Below are positions 34,475 through 43,774 of a stretch of DNA of 64,000 bases, piece after piece. The translations under genes and the position numbers were made by a program. The stretch's first letter is position 1, and each line of letters starts with the position of its first letter. This stretch comes from Cytobacillus firmus (GTDB lineage Bacteria; Bacillota; Bacilli; Bacillales; Cytobacillaceae): NCBI RefSeq assembly GCF_023612095.1, contig NZ_CP086235.1:2801501-2865500 (forward strand), given 5' to 3'. The notes beneath the pieces are model-generated. The model was not told where the DNA came from. It saw only the letters and a program-made list of their open reading frames with translations, and did not search any database.

Positions 34475-35496
34475 TCAAATTTTCAGCAGTTCTTCAATAT
34501 GCCCTTTTGCACTCTGAAACCGTTCCTTGTAATCACCGCTCAGTATTTTATAATCAACATTATGATTTTTCAGCAATGTTTTTAAAGCCTGGTTGTTTTG
34601 GAGTCTTACCTCATTCTCTCCGTGAACCCGAAGTCCATCATCCACCCATTTCACATCAGGTTCCAGGTATAGCCACAGGTCATAATCCTGCAGGTTTGCA
34701 ATTTCATCCAGTACTGCTTGATGTTCATCGTTGTAAAGGTTGGAATAGAATTGAGTCACAATTGCCTCCGTATCGATAAAAACAACTTTGTTTGCTTTTT
34801 CAATCGCCTTGATTTCTTCAAGCTTATGGCCATAGGCAATTTTGTGGTAATCTTCCTTAACCATAATCCCATCACAGCCGCCTAATTCTTCGCATACGGT
34901 TCGGCCATATTCCTCCACATAGGAAGTGTTGTAAATTTTAGCAAGATTTCTAGTCAAGGTAGATTTACCGCAGCTTTCAGTCCCTGCTACAACAACCTTT
35001 TTAACGAAATAAGGTTTTACAAAGTCAGGGATGTACTCCCAATGATGAAAAACGCCTTCATTACGGATTGCTGTTGCCGAAATATTCACATATCTACGAT
35101 TGGGATCAATCAATTCGTGTTTGGCCTCTGGATAAAGTTCATTAAAAATATCGTTATATTCATACTCTGAACTAAATACATAATCAATGCGCTTTCCAAT
35201 TGCCTTTTTTATATTACTAGCACCTTCTGCCCAATTGTAATTTTCATCCCCCTGATCGTCTTTTATGGAAATGACCTTCACATGCGGCATATCTTTAGTT
35301 AATTGACTGAGCCAGCGCAAACGGATATGCGGCGGAATATAAGCCATTTTAGAATGCTCGCACAATTGCCTGTCACGCAGTTCGCTATGGGACAGCACAA
35401 CGTACAGTTCGTCAACGATGGATGAGGCCTGAACAATGGCATAGACATGGCCAAGATGCAGGGAAGAAACTTGCCTCCAATAAACCCGACTGTCAT
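34475..35496 (-). pseudogene. nadR: NadR-type NMN adenylyltransferase / ribosylnicotinamide kinase, frameshifted
   Basis: Bifunctional NAD salvage protein, about 340 residues if repaired. The nucleotidyltransferase begins MTVGFIGGKFLP; its HxGH motif (LHLGH) is only readable after a frame change, and the domain continues LSHSELRDRQLCEH. The kinase domain follows with a P-loop VVAGTESCGKSTLTRN. The GGG at 35461-35463 (plus strand) should be GGGG: one base is missing, which splits the gene into 35299-35496 and 34475-35398. It directly abuts pnuC (ATG one base after its stop), forming a nicotinamide riboside uptake and activation pair. The NadR DNA-binding domain of enterics is absent. Confidence 0.85.
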
Positions 35497-36192
35497 TTAA
35501 ACCCCCTCCTTATTCTGTTTCACATATAGTTTCCGCCAGTTGATGTATCCATAAATACTGTTAACCAGGAAAGCAGTCCACATGACTAGCATCGAAAAGT
35601 CATTGCCGCCCTGTGTGATGAGAGCACCCGCCCAAAGGATAATGGATAATACATTTACAGAGATCCAGAGGATCCATTGCTCTGCAAATCTCTTTAGCAT
35701 CAGTATTTGCGCAGTTATAGAAAGAACGTTTGTAGCGGAATCCGTCCAGACAAAATTACCCTCTAAATATCTTAGGAAAAACCCATATCCAATTGTAAGG
35801 ACGGCGATAGATGCTAATGTATAGATCCAGCCTGTTTTCGTCAGGCTTTTAACTCTCACATCTTCCCCTTTAACATCCCGATTGGTTTTATGCTGCTTCC
35901 ACAGATAAATACCAATAAATTGCACAGGAAAATAAAACAGGGCATTGAGCATGGCTTCTCCATAAAGACCATATCCATAAGCAATATAAGCATAAGTAAG
36001 GGTCTGAACGATGCCAAAGTAATAGTTGGCAATCTTCCCCTTTGCCACCAGCACCACACATAACATGCCGCTTATGGATGAAATCAGGCCAAGCAGTGAA
36101 TCTGACCAGACAAAGAAAAGATAAATGTTGACCAATGTAAATATTATTAGCCATATTATTTCAAACCGGGTCCAGTTCTTAAAAATCCCCAT
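35497..36192 (-). CDS. pnuC: Nicotinamide riboside transporter PnuC
   Basis: A 231-residue integral membrane protein of the PnuC (SWEET-like) family with about seven hydrophobic segments. The hallmark regions are SSISGMLCVVLVAKGKIANY, YYFGIVQTLTYAYIAY, and the C-terminal WTAFLVNSIYGYINWRKL. It imports nicotinamide riboside, which the downstream nadR product phosphorylates and adenylates. The ATG (36192) follows GGGGAGAG. It lies 31 bases after the NUDIX gene on the same strand, so the three form an operon. Confidence 0.9.
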   Translation of the reverse strand: MGIFKNWTRFEIIWLIIFTLVNIYLFFVWSDSLLGLISSISGMLCVVLVAKGKIANYYFGIVQTLTYAYIAYGYGLYGEAMLNALFYFPVQFIGIYLWKQHKTNRDVKGEDVRVKSLTKTGWIYTLASIAVLTIGYGFFLRYLEGNFVWTDSATNVLSITAQILMLKRFAEQWILWISVNVLSIILWAGALITQGGNDFSMLVMWTAFLVNSIYGYINWRKLYVKQNKEGV

Positions 36193-36223
36193 GTGAATCT
36201 CTCCCCTTTGTTAATTTGGATTT

Positions 36224-36988
36224 TCACCCTTGAAGCTTATTTCTATATACGGACACAATCGGCTGGTAATCATTGAATCGATAAAGCTGAGCAGGTGTTT
36301 TAGAATAGCGGTTTGATTTCTTTGGCTTTCCGTCTTCTGATACCGCTTCAATAAATGGCAATGTCGGTGCTTTTCTGAAAAAGGCAGCATCAGTCGAGAT
36401 CGATGGATCATCCAACACTGTCAATAAGACCCCCTGCAGTTCAGAAAGCACAAATTCATCAGGAAGAAAATGCTTGGCCAGTGTTGTCAGCGCCATATCT
36501 TTTTTAATAAACCAAAGTGCATCATCGATAATTGTCCGATGATCAAAAGCGAGCTCAAGTTCAAGAGCCTCTTCTAGAGTAAACAGCTTAACTTCAGATG
36601 CGTCATATGTTGTTTTCCGGGTCCTTAAGTCCGCTTCATTAGCAATAACATAATGCGCATTAGATATAATCCATCCCCGCTGATCCCGGCCGGGAGAATC
36701 GTAGACACCAAAATGCTTTATTTTCAGCCCCTCCACTCCGGTTTCCTCCGACAGCTTGCGCTCTGCAGCCTGCAGTGCTGACTCACCAGGACGTACAAAC
36801 CCTCCCGGCAGCGCCCACTTTCCTGCTTCCATATTCGGATTTCCTTCCTGATCCAGTTCGCTTCGTCTGATTAGCATCATTTTCAACTCTTTTTTTGGAG
36901 GTTTATATTCTCCCGTTTGTTCTGAAGTAATAGTAAAAACGGCAATATCACTTGTATAGCCATCTGGTGTAATGAATTTGTTTTTCAA
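36224..36988 (-). CDS. NUDIX domain protein with C-terminal winged helix (NrtR-like)
   Basis: A 254-residue protein: an N-terminal NUDIX domain followed by a winged-helix-like region ending FNDYQPIVSVYRNKL. This is the layout of NrtR-type regulators, which sense ADP-ribose and repress NAD-salvage genes. The Nudix box, beginning at GFVRPGE and continuing ERKLSEETGV, has RK in place of the usual RE. That change could mean weak or no catalysis, as in some NrtR proteins. It is first in an operon with pnuC and nadR and has a palindrome just upstream, which supports autoregulation. It could still be an ordinary ADP-ribose pyrophosphatase. Confidence 0.78.
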   Translation of the reverse strand: MKNKFITPDGYTSDIAVFTITSEQTGEYKPPKKELKMMLIRRSELDQEGNPNMEAGKWALPGGFVRPGESALQAAERKLSEETGVEGLKIKHFGVYDSPGRDQRGWIISNAHYVIANEADLRTRKTTYDASEVKLFTLEEALELELAFDHRTIIDDALWFIKKDMALTTLAKHFLPDEFVLSELQGVLLTVLDDPSISTDAAFFRKAPTLPFIEAVSEDGKPKKSNRYSKTPAQLYRFNDYQPIVSVYRNKLQG

Positions 36989-37007
36989 TTTTTGTTCACC
37001 TCTTTTT

Positions 37008-37041
37008 TAATTAACAGTTTGTTAATTGTTAATTAAAATAT
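37008..37041. promoter_or_regulatory. Palindrome upstream of the NUDIX-pnuC-nadR operon
   Basis: TTAATTAACAG and the following TTGTTAATTGTTAATTAA form overlapping inverted and direct TTAAT/ATTAA elements about 20-50 bases before the operon start. This is a plausible site for autoregulation by the NrtR-like protein. The AT-rich setting means chance is possible. Confidence 0.4.
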
Positions 37042-37155
37042 ATTCCAAAATTTTCTGTTAGTCAACACTATTTTTATTAAAATGCAAAAAAAGACTGCCC
37101 AATGATATGAGCAGCTTTTTAAAGTCTTAATTCTGATTTTTAACTACTTCCTGAC

Positions 37156-37265
37156 CCGCATAAAATTGTTCCCGGTATACCTGCCCGCTCATACAGAAAA
37201 TAGGCTACGCTGGATTTGCCCGCTATTATCAGTTCTTTTTCATGCAGATAAAAGCAGGCCCCAAA
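37156..37265 (-). pseudogene. Possible gene remnant
   Basis: The minus strand has a short open stretch reading ELIIAGKSSVAYFLYERAGIP and ending CGSGSS then a stop. It has no start or ribosome site. I do not recognise the family. It fills the gap between the operator region and the BASS transporter. Confidence 0.15.
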
Positions 37266-37273
37266 TTACATTC

Positions 37274-38248
37274 CTACAATTTCACTTCAACAGGACGAAC
37301 TGACGTCTCCTCTTCCCTTTCAACAGCAGGTTTCTTTGACCAATAAGTCGCCAGAATCGGCCCTGAAATGTTATGCCAGGCAGCAGCCAGAACGCTTGGC
37401 AGTGCTGCCAATGGACCAAAATGAGCGGTAGCAAGTGCAACGCCCAGACCTGAGTTCTGCATGCCAACTTCAATAGCAATTGCTCTTCGGTTTACTTCAT
37501 CCTGACCAAGCACTTTTCCTGCAAAGTAGCCAAGCAGGAGTCCGAATCCATTGTGGAGCATGACAGCTGTAAAAATCAGAAGCCCTGATGCGGCAATGGT
37601 TGCTGAATTGCCTGAAACGACTGCAGCCACAATCGTGATAATTGCCGCTACTGAAATAAGCGGTAAAACAGTTAAGCTTTTTTCCACGGCTGACGGGAAG
37701 AATTTCTTGATAGCCAAACCAAGAACAATCGGTAGAATGATAACCTGGACAATAGACATAAACATGGCAACAGCATCAACCGGCATCCACTGTCCCGCAA
37801 GCAACAGGAGAAGCAGCGGTGTCATGATTGGCGCCAGTAAAGTTGAAACGGAAGTCATGGCGATGGACAATGGTACATTTCCCTTTGCCAGATACACCAT
37901 AACGTTAGAGGCCGTTCCCCCTGGTACACATCCGAGCAAAACAAGTCCGGCTGCCAATTCTGCCGGCAAATTCAAAAGTTTCGCAATGATGAAAGCGACA
38001 AGCGGCATGATAATGAACTGTGCACAAACACCGATTAACACAGGCAGAGGTTTCGTAAAGATGATTTTAAAATCGACTGCCTTCAGTGTAAGTCCCATTC
38101 CAAACATGACGACCCCGAGAAGGATGGTGATATAGCCTCCCAAACCTAAAAATGGGTCTGGAAACATAAAAGCAATAACCGATGTTAAGATAACCCACAC
38201 CGCAAAATATTTTCCTGCAATGGTACTGACCGCTTCTAATACCTTCAT
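37274..38248 (-). CDS. BASS-family sodium-dependent organic acid transporter
   Basis: A 324-residue transporter of the bile acid:sodium symporter (BASS) family with about nine or ten transmembrane helices. Conserved marks are GCVPGGTASNVMVYLAKGNV (crossover region 1) and EVGMQNSGLGVALATAHFGP (crossover region 2). BASS members carry organic anions such as pantoate, pyruvate or glycolate. It is transcribed with the FAD-linked 2-hydroxyacid oxidase four bases upstream, so it probably imports that enzyme's substrate (inference). Confidence 0.85.
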   Translation of the reverse strand: MKVLEAVSTIAGKYFAVWVILTSVIAFMFPDPFLGLGGYITILLGVVMFGMGLTLKAVDFKIIFTKPLPVLIGVCAQFIIMPLVAFIIAKLLNLPAELAAGLVLLGCVPGGTASNVMVYLAKGNVPLSIAMTSVSTLLAPIMTPLLLLLLAGQWMPVDAVAMFMSIVQVIILPIVLGLAIKKFFPSAVEKSLTVLPLISVAAIITIVAAVVSGNSATIAASGLLIFTAVMLHNGFGLLLGYFAGKVLGQDEVNRRAIAIEVGMQNSGLGVALATAHFGPLAALPSVLAAAWHNISGPILATYWSKKPAVEREEETSVRPVEVKL

Positions 38249-38252
38249 ATCA

Positions 38253-39644
38253 TCATGCTCCTTCTTTTGTCTTTAAGATTTTATTTGGGTTGAAAAGATT
38301 ATCTGGATCAAGGGCATGTTTGATTTTTTCCATAACCTGAAGCGCCTGACCATGTTCTTCTTGCTGATACTTCTGCTTGCCTATCCCTACACCATGCTCA
38401 CCCGTACAGGTACCGCCCCGTTCGAGAGCATAGAGAACAATTTGTTCATTGAACTTTTCTGCTTTTGCCACCTCTTCGGGATTACTCATATCAATCATCA
38501 GGAGTGTATGGTAATTTCCGTCCCCCACATGTCCGACGATTCCTCCAGGAAGTCCCAGAGTATCGACCGCTTCCCTCGCATGGCTGATAGCGCCAGAAAG
38601 TTCTGAAATCGGCAAACAAACATCCGTCACCATCATTTTCTTTCCTGGATGGCCATGGATATAGGCATAAGCAAGGTTATGTCTGGCCTCCCACAAGCGA
38701 TTTCTTGCTGCATTATCAGTTTCAAATTCTATATCGAGACAATGATGGTCTTCAACAATTTCTCTTGTAAATGCGACATCCTGCTTCAAGCCGGCTTCAT
38801 TGCCGTGAAACTCCAAAAAGAGTGTTGGGCTTTCGTTATAGTTTGTTTCACTGAACAGGTTTACCTGCTTCATGGATGGTTCATCCACAAGCTCCACCCT
38901 CGCAATCGGAACACCTGCCTGTAATATGGAAACAACCGCTTCAACCGCATCGTTCAATGATGGAAAAGAAGCTCTTGCTGCCATCACGTGCTCCGGAATT
39001 CCATAAACTCTTAATGTCAATTCCGTAAAGCAGCCAAGCGTCCCCTCTGAACCAACGAATAAACCATTCAAATGGTATCCGGATGAGGATTTAGCAGCTA
39101 AATTACCTGTATGTATGATCAACCCATCAGCAAGTACCACTTCAAGATCACGCACCTGATCACGCATGACTCCATATTTTACAGAAGTAGTTCCGCTGGC
39201 ATTCGTTGCTGCCATTCCGCCAAGCGTAGCATCCGCTCCCGGATCCACAGAGAAAAACAATCCATACTTTTTTAATTCCTTGTTGAGCTGTGTGCGGGTC
39301 ACACCAGGCTGCACCCTAACAAGAAAGTCATTCTCACGTACTTCGAGAACTTTATTCATAAGCGAAAAATCAATCGTAATTCCATGTTCGTACGGTATCA
39401 CATGCCCCTCAAGACTGGATCCCAGTCCAAAAGGAACAATTGGAACTTTGTATTTGTTTGCCAGCTTCACAATTTCACTGACCTGCTGGGCGGTTTCCGG
39501 AAAAACAACCAGGTCAGGAAGACTCTCCATATGGTATGATTCATCCCTGCCATGTAATTCTCTTACTGTCTGATTTTCTGTCACCTGCTGCCCAGTAAGA
39601 AACTCTCTTAAAGCCTGCAGGAGGGTCATACTCGCTGTTTCCAT
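38253..39644 (-). CDS. FAD-linked 2-hydroxyacid oxidase/dehydrogenase (GlcD/D-LDH-like)
   Basis: A 463-residue flavoprotein of the GlcD / D-lactate dehydrogenase family. The PCMH-type FAD domain has PIVPFGLGSSLEGHVIPYEH and DPGADATLGGMAATNASGTT. The C-terminal cap contains VGHVGDGNYHTLLMID and ERGGTCTGEHGVGIGK, with the substrate-binding histidines. It oxidises a 2-hydroxyacid (glycolate or D-lactate) to the 2-oxoacid. The partner iron-sulfur subunit GlcF is absent, so a D-LDH-like one-subunit enzyme is more likely. AAGGAG precedes the ATG. A divergent FadR-type regulator lies upstream. Confidence 0.88.
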   Translation of the reverse strand: METASMTLLQALREFLTGQQVTENQTVRELHGRDESYHMESLPDLVVFPETAQQVSEIVKLANKYKVPIVPFGLGSSLEGHVIPYEHGITIDFSLMNKVLEVRENDFLVRVQPGVTRTQLNKELKKYGLFFSVDPGADATLGGMAATNASGTTSVKYGVMRDQVRDLEVVLADGLIIHTGNLAAKSSSGYHLNGLFVGSEGTLGCFTELTLRVYGIPEHVMAARASFPSLNDAVEAVVSILQAGVPIARVELVDEPSMKQVNLFSETNYNESPTLFLEFHGNEAGLKQDVAFTREIVEDHHCLDIEFETDNAARNRLWEARHNLAYAYIHGHPGKKMMVTDVCLPISELSGAISHAREAVDTLGLPGGIVGHVGDGNYHTLLMIDMSNPEEVAKAEKFNEQIVLYALERGGTCTGEHGVGIGKQKYQQEEHGQALQVMEKIKHALDPDNLFNPNKILKTKEGA

Positions 39645-39673
39645 CTCTACTCCTTCTTTCTTATTCGAGGAAT

Positions 39674-39706
39674 TTGGTCAAACCAATGTCATAATTGGTC
39701 CAACAA
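39674..39706. promoter_or_regulatory. Two FadR/LldR-type operator half-palindromes
   Basis: TTGGTCAAACCAA (39674-39686) and TTGGTCCAACAA (39695-39706) both fit the GntR/FadR-subfamily pattern TGGTnnnACCA, the second with one mismatch. Their centres are about 21 bases apart, two helical turns on the same face. They lie between the divergent oxidase operon and its probable regulator. Confidence 0.6.
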
Positions 39707-39842
39707 GTTAAATTAATTATACTAACTTATCAGAAAAATTCAATTATTTATTTTATTATTTTTATAGTATTGATTAATAGATTTTAGGTCTGTTACATTT
39801 AGGAAAGTAAGAGAGGCCTATTTTGAAAAGAGGGTACGGGGA

Positions 39843-40541
39843 ATGACAGAGAAAAAAAAGACCTATCTGCTTTTAGCAGATAAATTGATAGAATGCTATT
39901 TGGGAGGAAATCTTAAACCAGGTGAACGGCTGCCTTCAGAAAGAGAATTGGCAGTTCAATTCAATGTCAGCCGGACAACCATCAGAGAAGCCCTCAGAAC
40001 CCTGGAACTGAACGGGCTCATCGATATCCGCCAGGGAGGCGGAAGCTACGTTAAAGTCTCTGATATCCAATCAAGCAAAGAAGTGATCCTCACAGCTGTC
40101 AAAGCAGAAAACCCGCTGGTATATGAAATGCTTGAACTGAGGCGTGCACTGGAAGCTGAATCCTCCTTCCTTGCAGCCAAAAGAGCCACCCCGGCAGACC
40201 TGGAAAAGCTGCGTATTGCTTTACATAATATGGCGCTGTCCATAAAAGATCCCGAGTTAGGGTTAAAAGCAGATCTGGACTTTCACGTCGGAATTGCCGA
40301 GGCCACCCATAACTCGATTTTCATTGAATTGATCCATACCCTCAAAGGACATATGGAAGAAACCATTAGAGCTACCCAGAATCATCGGTTTAAGGATCTG
40401 TCCCGTTACGAGGATACCATCGAGGAGCATAAGGAAATTTATCTGGCTATTGCTTCTGGAAATGGGGATAAAGCAAAGGAATTGATGGAGGGGCATATTA
40501 CGAAAATCAGGGCGGAACTGGTGGAGTCGATGATTTTATAA
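39843..40541 (+). CDS. GntR-family transcriptional regulator (FadR/LldR type)
   Basis: A 232-residue regulator. The N-terminal winged helix has PGERLPSERELAVQFNVSRT followed by TIREALRTLELNGLIDIRQG. The C-terminal FCD domain reads LELRRALEAESSFLAAKRAT, then DLDFHVGIAEATHN and EDTIEEHKEIYLAIASGN, with the metal/ligand Asp and His residues. These proteins are usually repressors released by lactate, glycolate or related acids. It is divergent from the oxidase-BASS operon with two matching operator sites between. The start is ATG 39843, preceded by ACGGGGA. Confidence 0.88.
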   Translation: MTEKKKTYLLLADKLIECYLGGNLKPGERLPSERELAVQFNVSRTTIREALRTLELNGLIDIRQGGGSYVKVSDIQSSKEVILTAVKAENPLVYEMLELRRALEAESSFLAAKRATPADLEKLRIALHNMALSIKDPELGLKADLDFHVGIAEATHNSIFIELIHTLKGHMEETIRATQNHRFKDLSRYEDTIEEHKEIYLAIASGNGDKAKELMEGHITKIRAELVESMIL

Positions 40542-40544
40542 AAA

Positions 40545-40575
40545 CAAGCAGGCACCAATCAGGTACCTGCTTCTA
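40545..40575. terminator. Terminator between convergent genes
   Basis: AAGCAGGCACC and GGTACCTGCTT form a stem around AATCA. It ends the plus-strand regulator gene and overlaps the 3' end of the converging sigma-fusion gene. Confidence 0.7.
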
Positions 40576-42610
40576 TCAGCTCAGTTTCCAGCTCTATTTC
40601 ATCATCTAAATATTTCGTCGTGCTATACCCATAAATCTCCAGTGATTTAGGAGTCACTTTCTTGCCATGTATCTGTGTACTTTGAACAGTAAAGAAGTGG
40701 CGGGGCTGCTCAATTTCTTCGTATATTTTTGGCGTAATCTTTTTCATATCATACTCTTTTCCATTTTGATCTATAATAATTCCTTCATGATCCATCTCCA
40801 TTGAGAAATCATCACCTTCTTCAGTCACCAAATTGTAATGAAGTGATTCATACGCCCGATTCTTAATTTCGTAATTGCTGAAAACAACAGTAGCAGACTG
40901 ACCCATTTCCACCTTATCTATTGAAATGGTACTGCCCGCATATTCAAAGGTTTGCGGATATTCCTTCGAAGCATTAAGGGCAATCGTTTTATTGTCTACA
41001 ATTGACAAATAAACACTATCGAATCGAACTTTGACTTCATCGGTTTCTTTTTCAAATAGTGGTTTAAAATGCGCCTGGAACTTGCTCCATCTTAAATCAG
41101 GCTGTGCATGCACGTATGAGTTCCCGTATAAATCAGCTTCAGCTACTTTTTTGTTAATTTCCAGATTTTTAAAATTGATCATGTCAATCCGCTTCTCCGG
41201 CTGTTCATTTTTGAGCCCATATTGCAGAATTGTTCCTGTTGGAGCAAGGATTAGTTTATCAATCAAGACTGCTATCCCCTCAATTTCAACTTCTTCATTC
41301 AATGCATACTCGATGGAGGGACTTTTTGTAACAGGAATGTCAAAGTTCCACTTCCCTTCTTCCGGTTCCATATTCACAAATGAATCTGAAGAGTTTCGTT
41401 TTAATTTCATAATCTTATTAATATTGAGCTGAATGGTGGCTTCATTTTCTTTCAGCGGCCTCAGACTCATTTTCCCATGATAAATGTTCTTTTCCTTTTT
41501 ATTAAGATCTGACTCCATTTCTGGCGGTATATACATAGGATAGGTATTTGCCGCCATTATTTTCATTTCGTCCTCAATAAAAATGCCATCATCAATGTTA
41601 ATCATATATTGATTGTTCTCATTGGCATCTTCTATTTCATAAAAAATAAGAGTTTGAATCTCATCAGCAATTACACTCTTAATCTTTATTTTAACCCCAT
41701 TGCTTTCAGCTTCCAGCCCGAGCCTTTCACCTAAATCCTCCTGGAGAAAAATGCGCAGCTCCTGATTTTCTTCTGTCAATGAGAAATAGACTTTCGAAAA
41801 AATCCCGGTGAAAAAACCTGTGCACATGAAGAAGACGAGGACACTTGCTGAAATAAGTCCAATTCTTTTACGCTTAGTCTTTTTTTGTTTAAGGAGATTT
41901 TCCCTTTGTGAGACTCGTTCTTTTACGTTTTCTATGAAACCTGCAGGTATGCTGAATGTCTCAATGGTTTCAGAGAAGTTCAAGATGGTTTCCTGCAGAG
42001 ATGCCAGATCATCCTGGCAGTTATGGCAATGATAGATATGCATTTCAAAATCGATTTTCCGCGGCCGTTCCAGTTTTCTTTCCAGGTAATTTACATAAAG
42101 CTTTTGGTATTCATTGCAGCCCTGATAGTCCTCTCCATTTCCCAATCCTTTTCTGAGCAATTGGAACCCTGAAAATAAAAACCCCTTTATCTGTTCAGAT
42201 GACAATTGAAGAAGCTGTGCGGTTTCCTCTCTGGAGATTCCTTTTATATAGGTTAAGACCAGCACCTCTCTTTCCTGCTCTTTTAACTGCTGCAGTGCAT
42301 GAAATACACTTTCCTCTGAAGCTATTAAACTATTTTCAATAGAAAGCTCCCTGCAGATACGAATAAAAATAGATAAAACCCGCAGTTCAAATGATGTGCT
42401 GTTCTTAAACTTCGGCAGCTCCTTATGCACCTGTAAAATGGCACGATAAAATAGCTCCTCAATTTTAAGTTGGTTCCCCAGATAGGACCAGCCGAGTATA
42501 TAGAGGGATCGCTGATGCTGATCGAACCATTCAACAATGGATTCTATTTCTTTTACACTTATCGTCAAGGGTAAAACAGGTTTATTTTTTGCTGGGATGA
42601 TCAAGAGCAT
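40559..42610 (-). CDS. ECF sigma factor fused to a membrane anti-sigma/DUF4179-type protein
   Basis: A 683-residue single chain. Residues ~15-85 form a degenerate sigma-2 region (YILGWSYLGNQLKIEELFYR) and ~105-155 a sigma-4 HTH (LTYIKGISREETAQLLQLSS). A zinc-binding anti-sigma motif H-x3-C-x2-C follows at 191-198. A transmembrane helix at ~250-271 leads to ~410 extracellular residues resembling DUF4179/DUF5643 regions of anti-sigma proteins. The sigma factor and its anchor are therefore covalently joined, and release would need proteolysis. ATG 42610 is chosen for GAGGGGAG just upstream; the longer frame adds a 24-residue leader without a ribosome site. Fusion of the two parts is seen directly; function is inferred. 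Confidence 0.8.
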   Translation of the reverse strand: MLLIIPAKNKPVLPLTISVKEIESIVEWFDQHQRSLYILGWSYLGNQLKIEELFYRAILQVHKELPKFKNSTSFELRVLSIFIRICRELSIENSLIASEESVFHALQQLKEQEREVLVLTYIKGISREETAQLLQLSSEQIKGFLFSGFQLLRKGLGNGEDYQGCNEYQKLYVNYLERKLERPRKIDFEMHIYHCHNCQDDLASLQETILNFSETIETFSIPAGFIENVKERVSQRENLLKQKKTKRKRIGLISASVLVFFMCTGFFTGIFSKVYFSLTEENQELRIFLQEDLGERLGLEAESNGVKIKIKSVIADEIQTLIFYEIEDANENNQYMINIDDGIFIEDEMKIMAANTYPMYIPPEMESDLNKKEKNIYHGKMSLRPLKENEATIQLNINKIMKLKRNSSDSFVNMEPEEGKWNFDIPVTKSPSIEYALNEEVEIEGIAVLIDKLILAPTGTILQYGLKNEQPEKRIDMINFKNLEINKKVAEADLYGNSYVHAQPDLRWSKFQAHFKPLFEKETDEVKVRFDSVYLSIVDNKTIALNASKEYPQTFEYAGSTISIDKVEMGQSATVVFSNYEIKNRAYESLHYNLVTEEGDDFSMEMDHEGIIIDQNGKEYDMKKITPKIYEEIEQPRHFFTVQSTQIHGKKVTPKSLEIYGYSTTKYLDDEIELETELIEAGT

Positions 42611-42718
42611 TCTCCCCTCAATGTACCTAATTATTTGTATATTTGATTTTATTATAACGATTAAAGTGATATTATTCACCAAAATTTGGATAACTAAATC
42701 TTGTTCCCTTAAACAAAT

Positions 42719-42757
42719 AAAAAACTCCTTTTGCAGAGTTCTGCAAAGGAGTTTTTA
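42719..42757. terminator. Terminator after the SDR gene
   Basis: AAAAACTCCTTTTGCAGA and TCTGCAAAGGAGTTTTT form a long stem with A/T tracts on both sides. It lies just past the SDR stop on the minus strand. Confidence 0.88.
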
Positions 42758-42767
42758 CAATGAAAAG

Positions 42768-43679
42768 CTATCTATATCCTTCAGCATTGGCCGGTTTCCC
42801 CGCCTCCTGGACCTCAACCAGATATCTGAAAGCCTCCGGCTGAGAACCATCCAGATCATGAAAATGATACATTTTCGCCAGCTCCCCGCTTGAAAATGAT
42901 CCGCCGTTCAGCCGATTTTTATCAGGATCTTTTGCAATGGCACTAATTGCCCGTCCTATATACCTTGGTGTTTCAGATATCACAAAATGAGGCTCTTTTT
43001 CGGCAGCATCCTTCCAATTCTCCTCTGTGACCCCAAACACCTCGAGCATGATTTCTGAACGCATCCATCCGGGTGAAACAGCAACCGCGGTGCAGTCAAA
43101 AGGCGAAAGCTCGTGGGCCAATGCCTTGGCCATACGGATGACAGAGCTTTTGGCCAAGTCATAATAAAGAGACACCCGGTAGCGATGTTGGTTGTACTCT
43201 TCTGTTCCGTCTGTTACTTCGACTACTAATCCCCCTTTGTTTTTGATTAAAAGCGGAAGGGCATAATGACTTGTGATAATATGAGTATCAATCGCCAGAC
43301 GAAGCATTCTCATTCCCTTCTCCATGGAATGCTCCCAGACAGGAATGTCCCATTCAATCAAATTTTCGCCTCCCCATATATCATTAACGAGGATATCCAG
43401 CCTGCCTTGTTCTCTCTCAATCTTTTCAATCAATGATTGCACCTGATTCGGTATGAGATGATCCACTTGAACAGCTATTCCAGTTCCACCCAGCTCATTG
43501 ACCAATTCAGCCGTTTCTTCAATGGTTTCCTTGCGTCCATATTCCGACGTCTGTTTTCGTGTTGTACGGCCTGTAATATACACTGTCGCACCTGCAGCTC
43601 CGAGTTCCATGGCGATGCCGCGGCCAGCTCCCCGTGTTCCGCCGGCTACCAGCGCTACCTTCCCTTTTAATGAATTCAT
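42768..43679 (-). CDS. Short-chain dehydrogenase/reductase
   Basis: A 303-residue classical SDR oxidoreductase. The NAD(P)-binding motif is LVAGGTRGAGRGIAMELG, with an arginine-rich segment after it (TGRTTRKQTS) that favours NADPH. The structural loop is DILVNDIWGGENL, where the usual NNAG is changed to NDIWGG. The catalytic Tyr and Lys appear in VSLYYDLAKSSV. The start is ATG 43679 with AGGAGG upstream. A WYL-type regulator is divergently transcribed nearby and may control it. The substrate is unknown. Confidence 0.85.
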   Translation of the reverse strand: MNSLKGKVALVAGGTRGAGRGIAMELGAAGATVYITGRTTRKQTSEYGRKETIEETAELVNELGGTGIAVQVDHLIPNQVQSLIEKIEREQGRLDILVNDIWGGENLIEWDIPVWEHSMEKGMRMLRLAIDTHIITSHYALPLLIKNKGGLVVEVTDGTEEYNQHRYRVSLYYDLAKSSVIRMAKALAHELSPFDCTAVAVSPGWMRSEIMLEVFGVTEENWKDAAEKEPHFVISETPRYIGRAISAIAKDPDKNRLNGGSFSSGELAKMYHFHDLDGSQPEAFRYLVEVQEAGKPANAEGYR

Positions 43680-43774
43680 TCCGATCTGCCTCCTTTTATG
43701 TTATATCTATACTATAATCATTAATGTTGACATCTAATGTCATATTTAAAACTTTTTTAGCAGGGGTGAACAGA

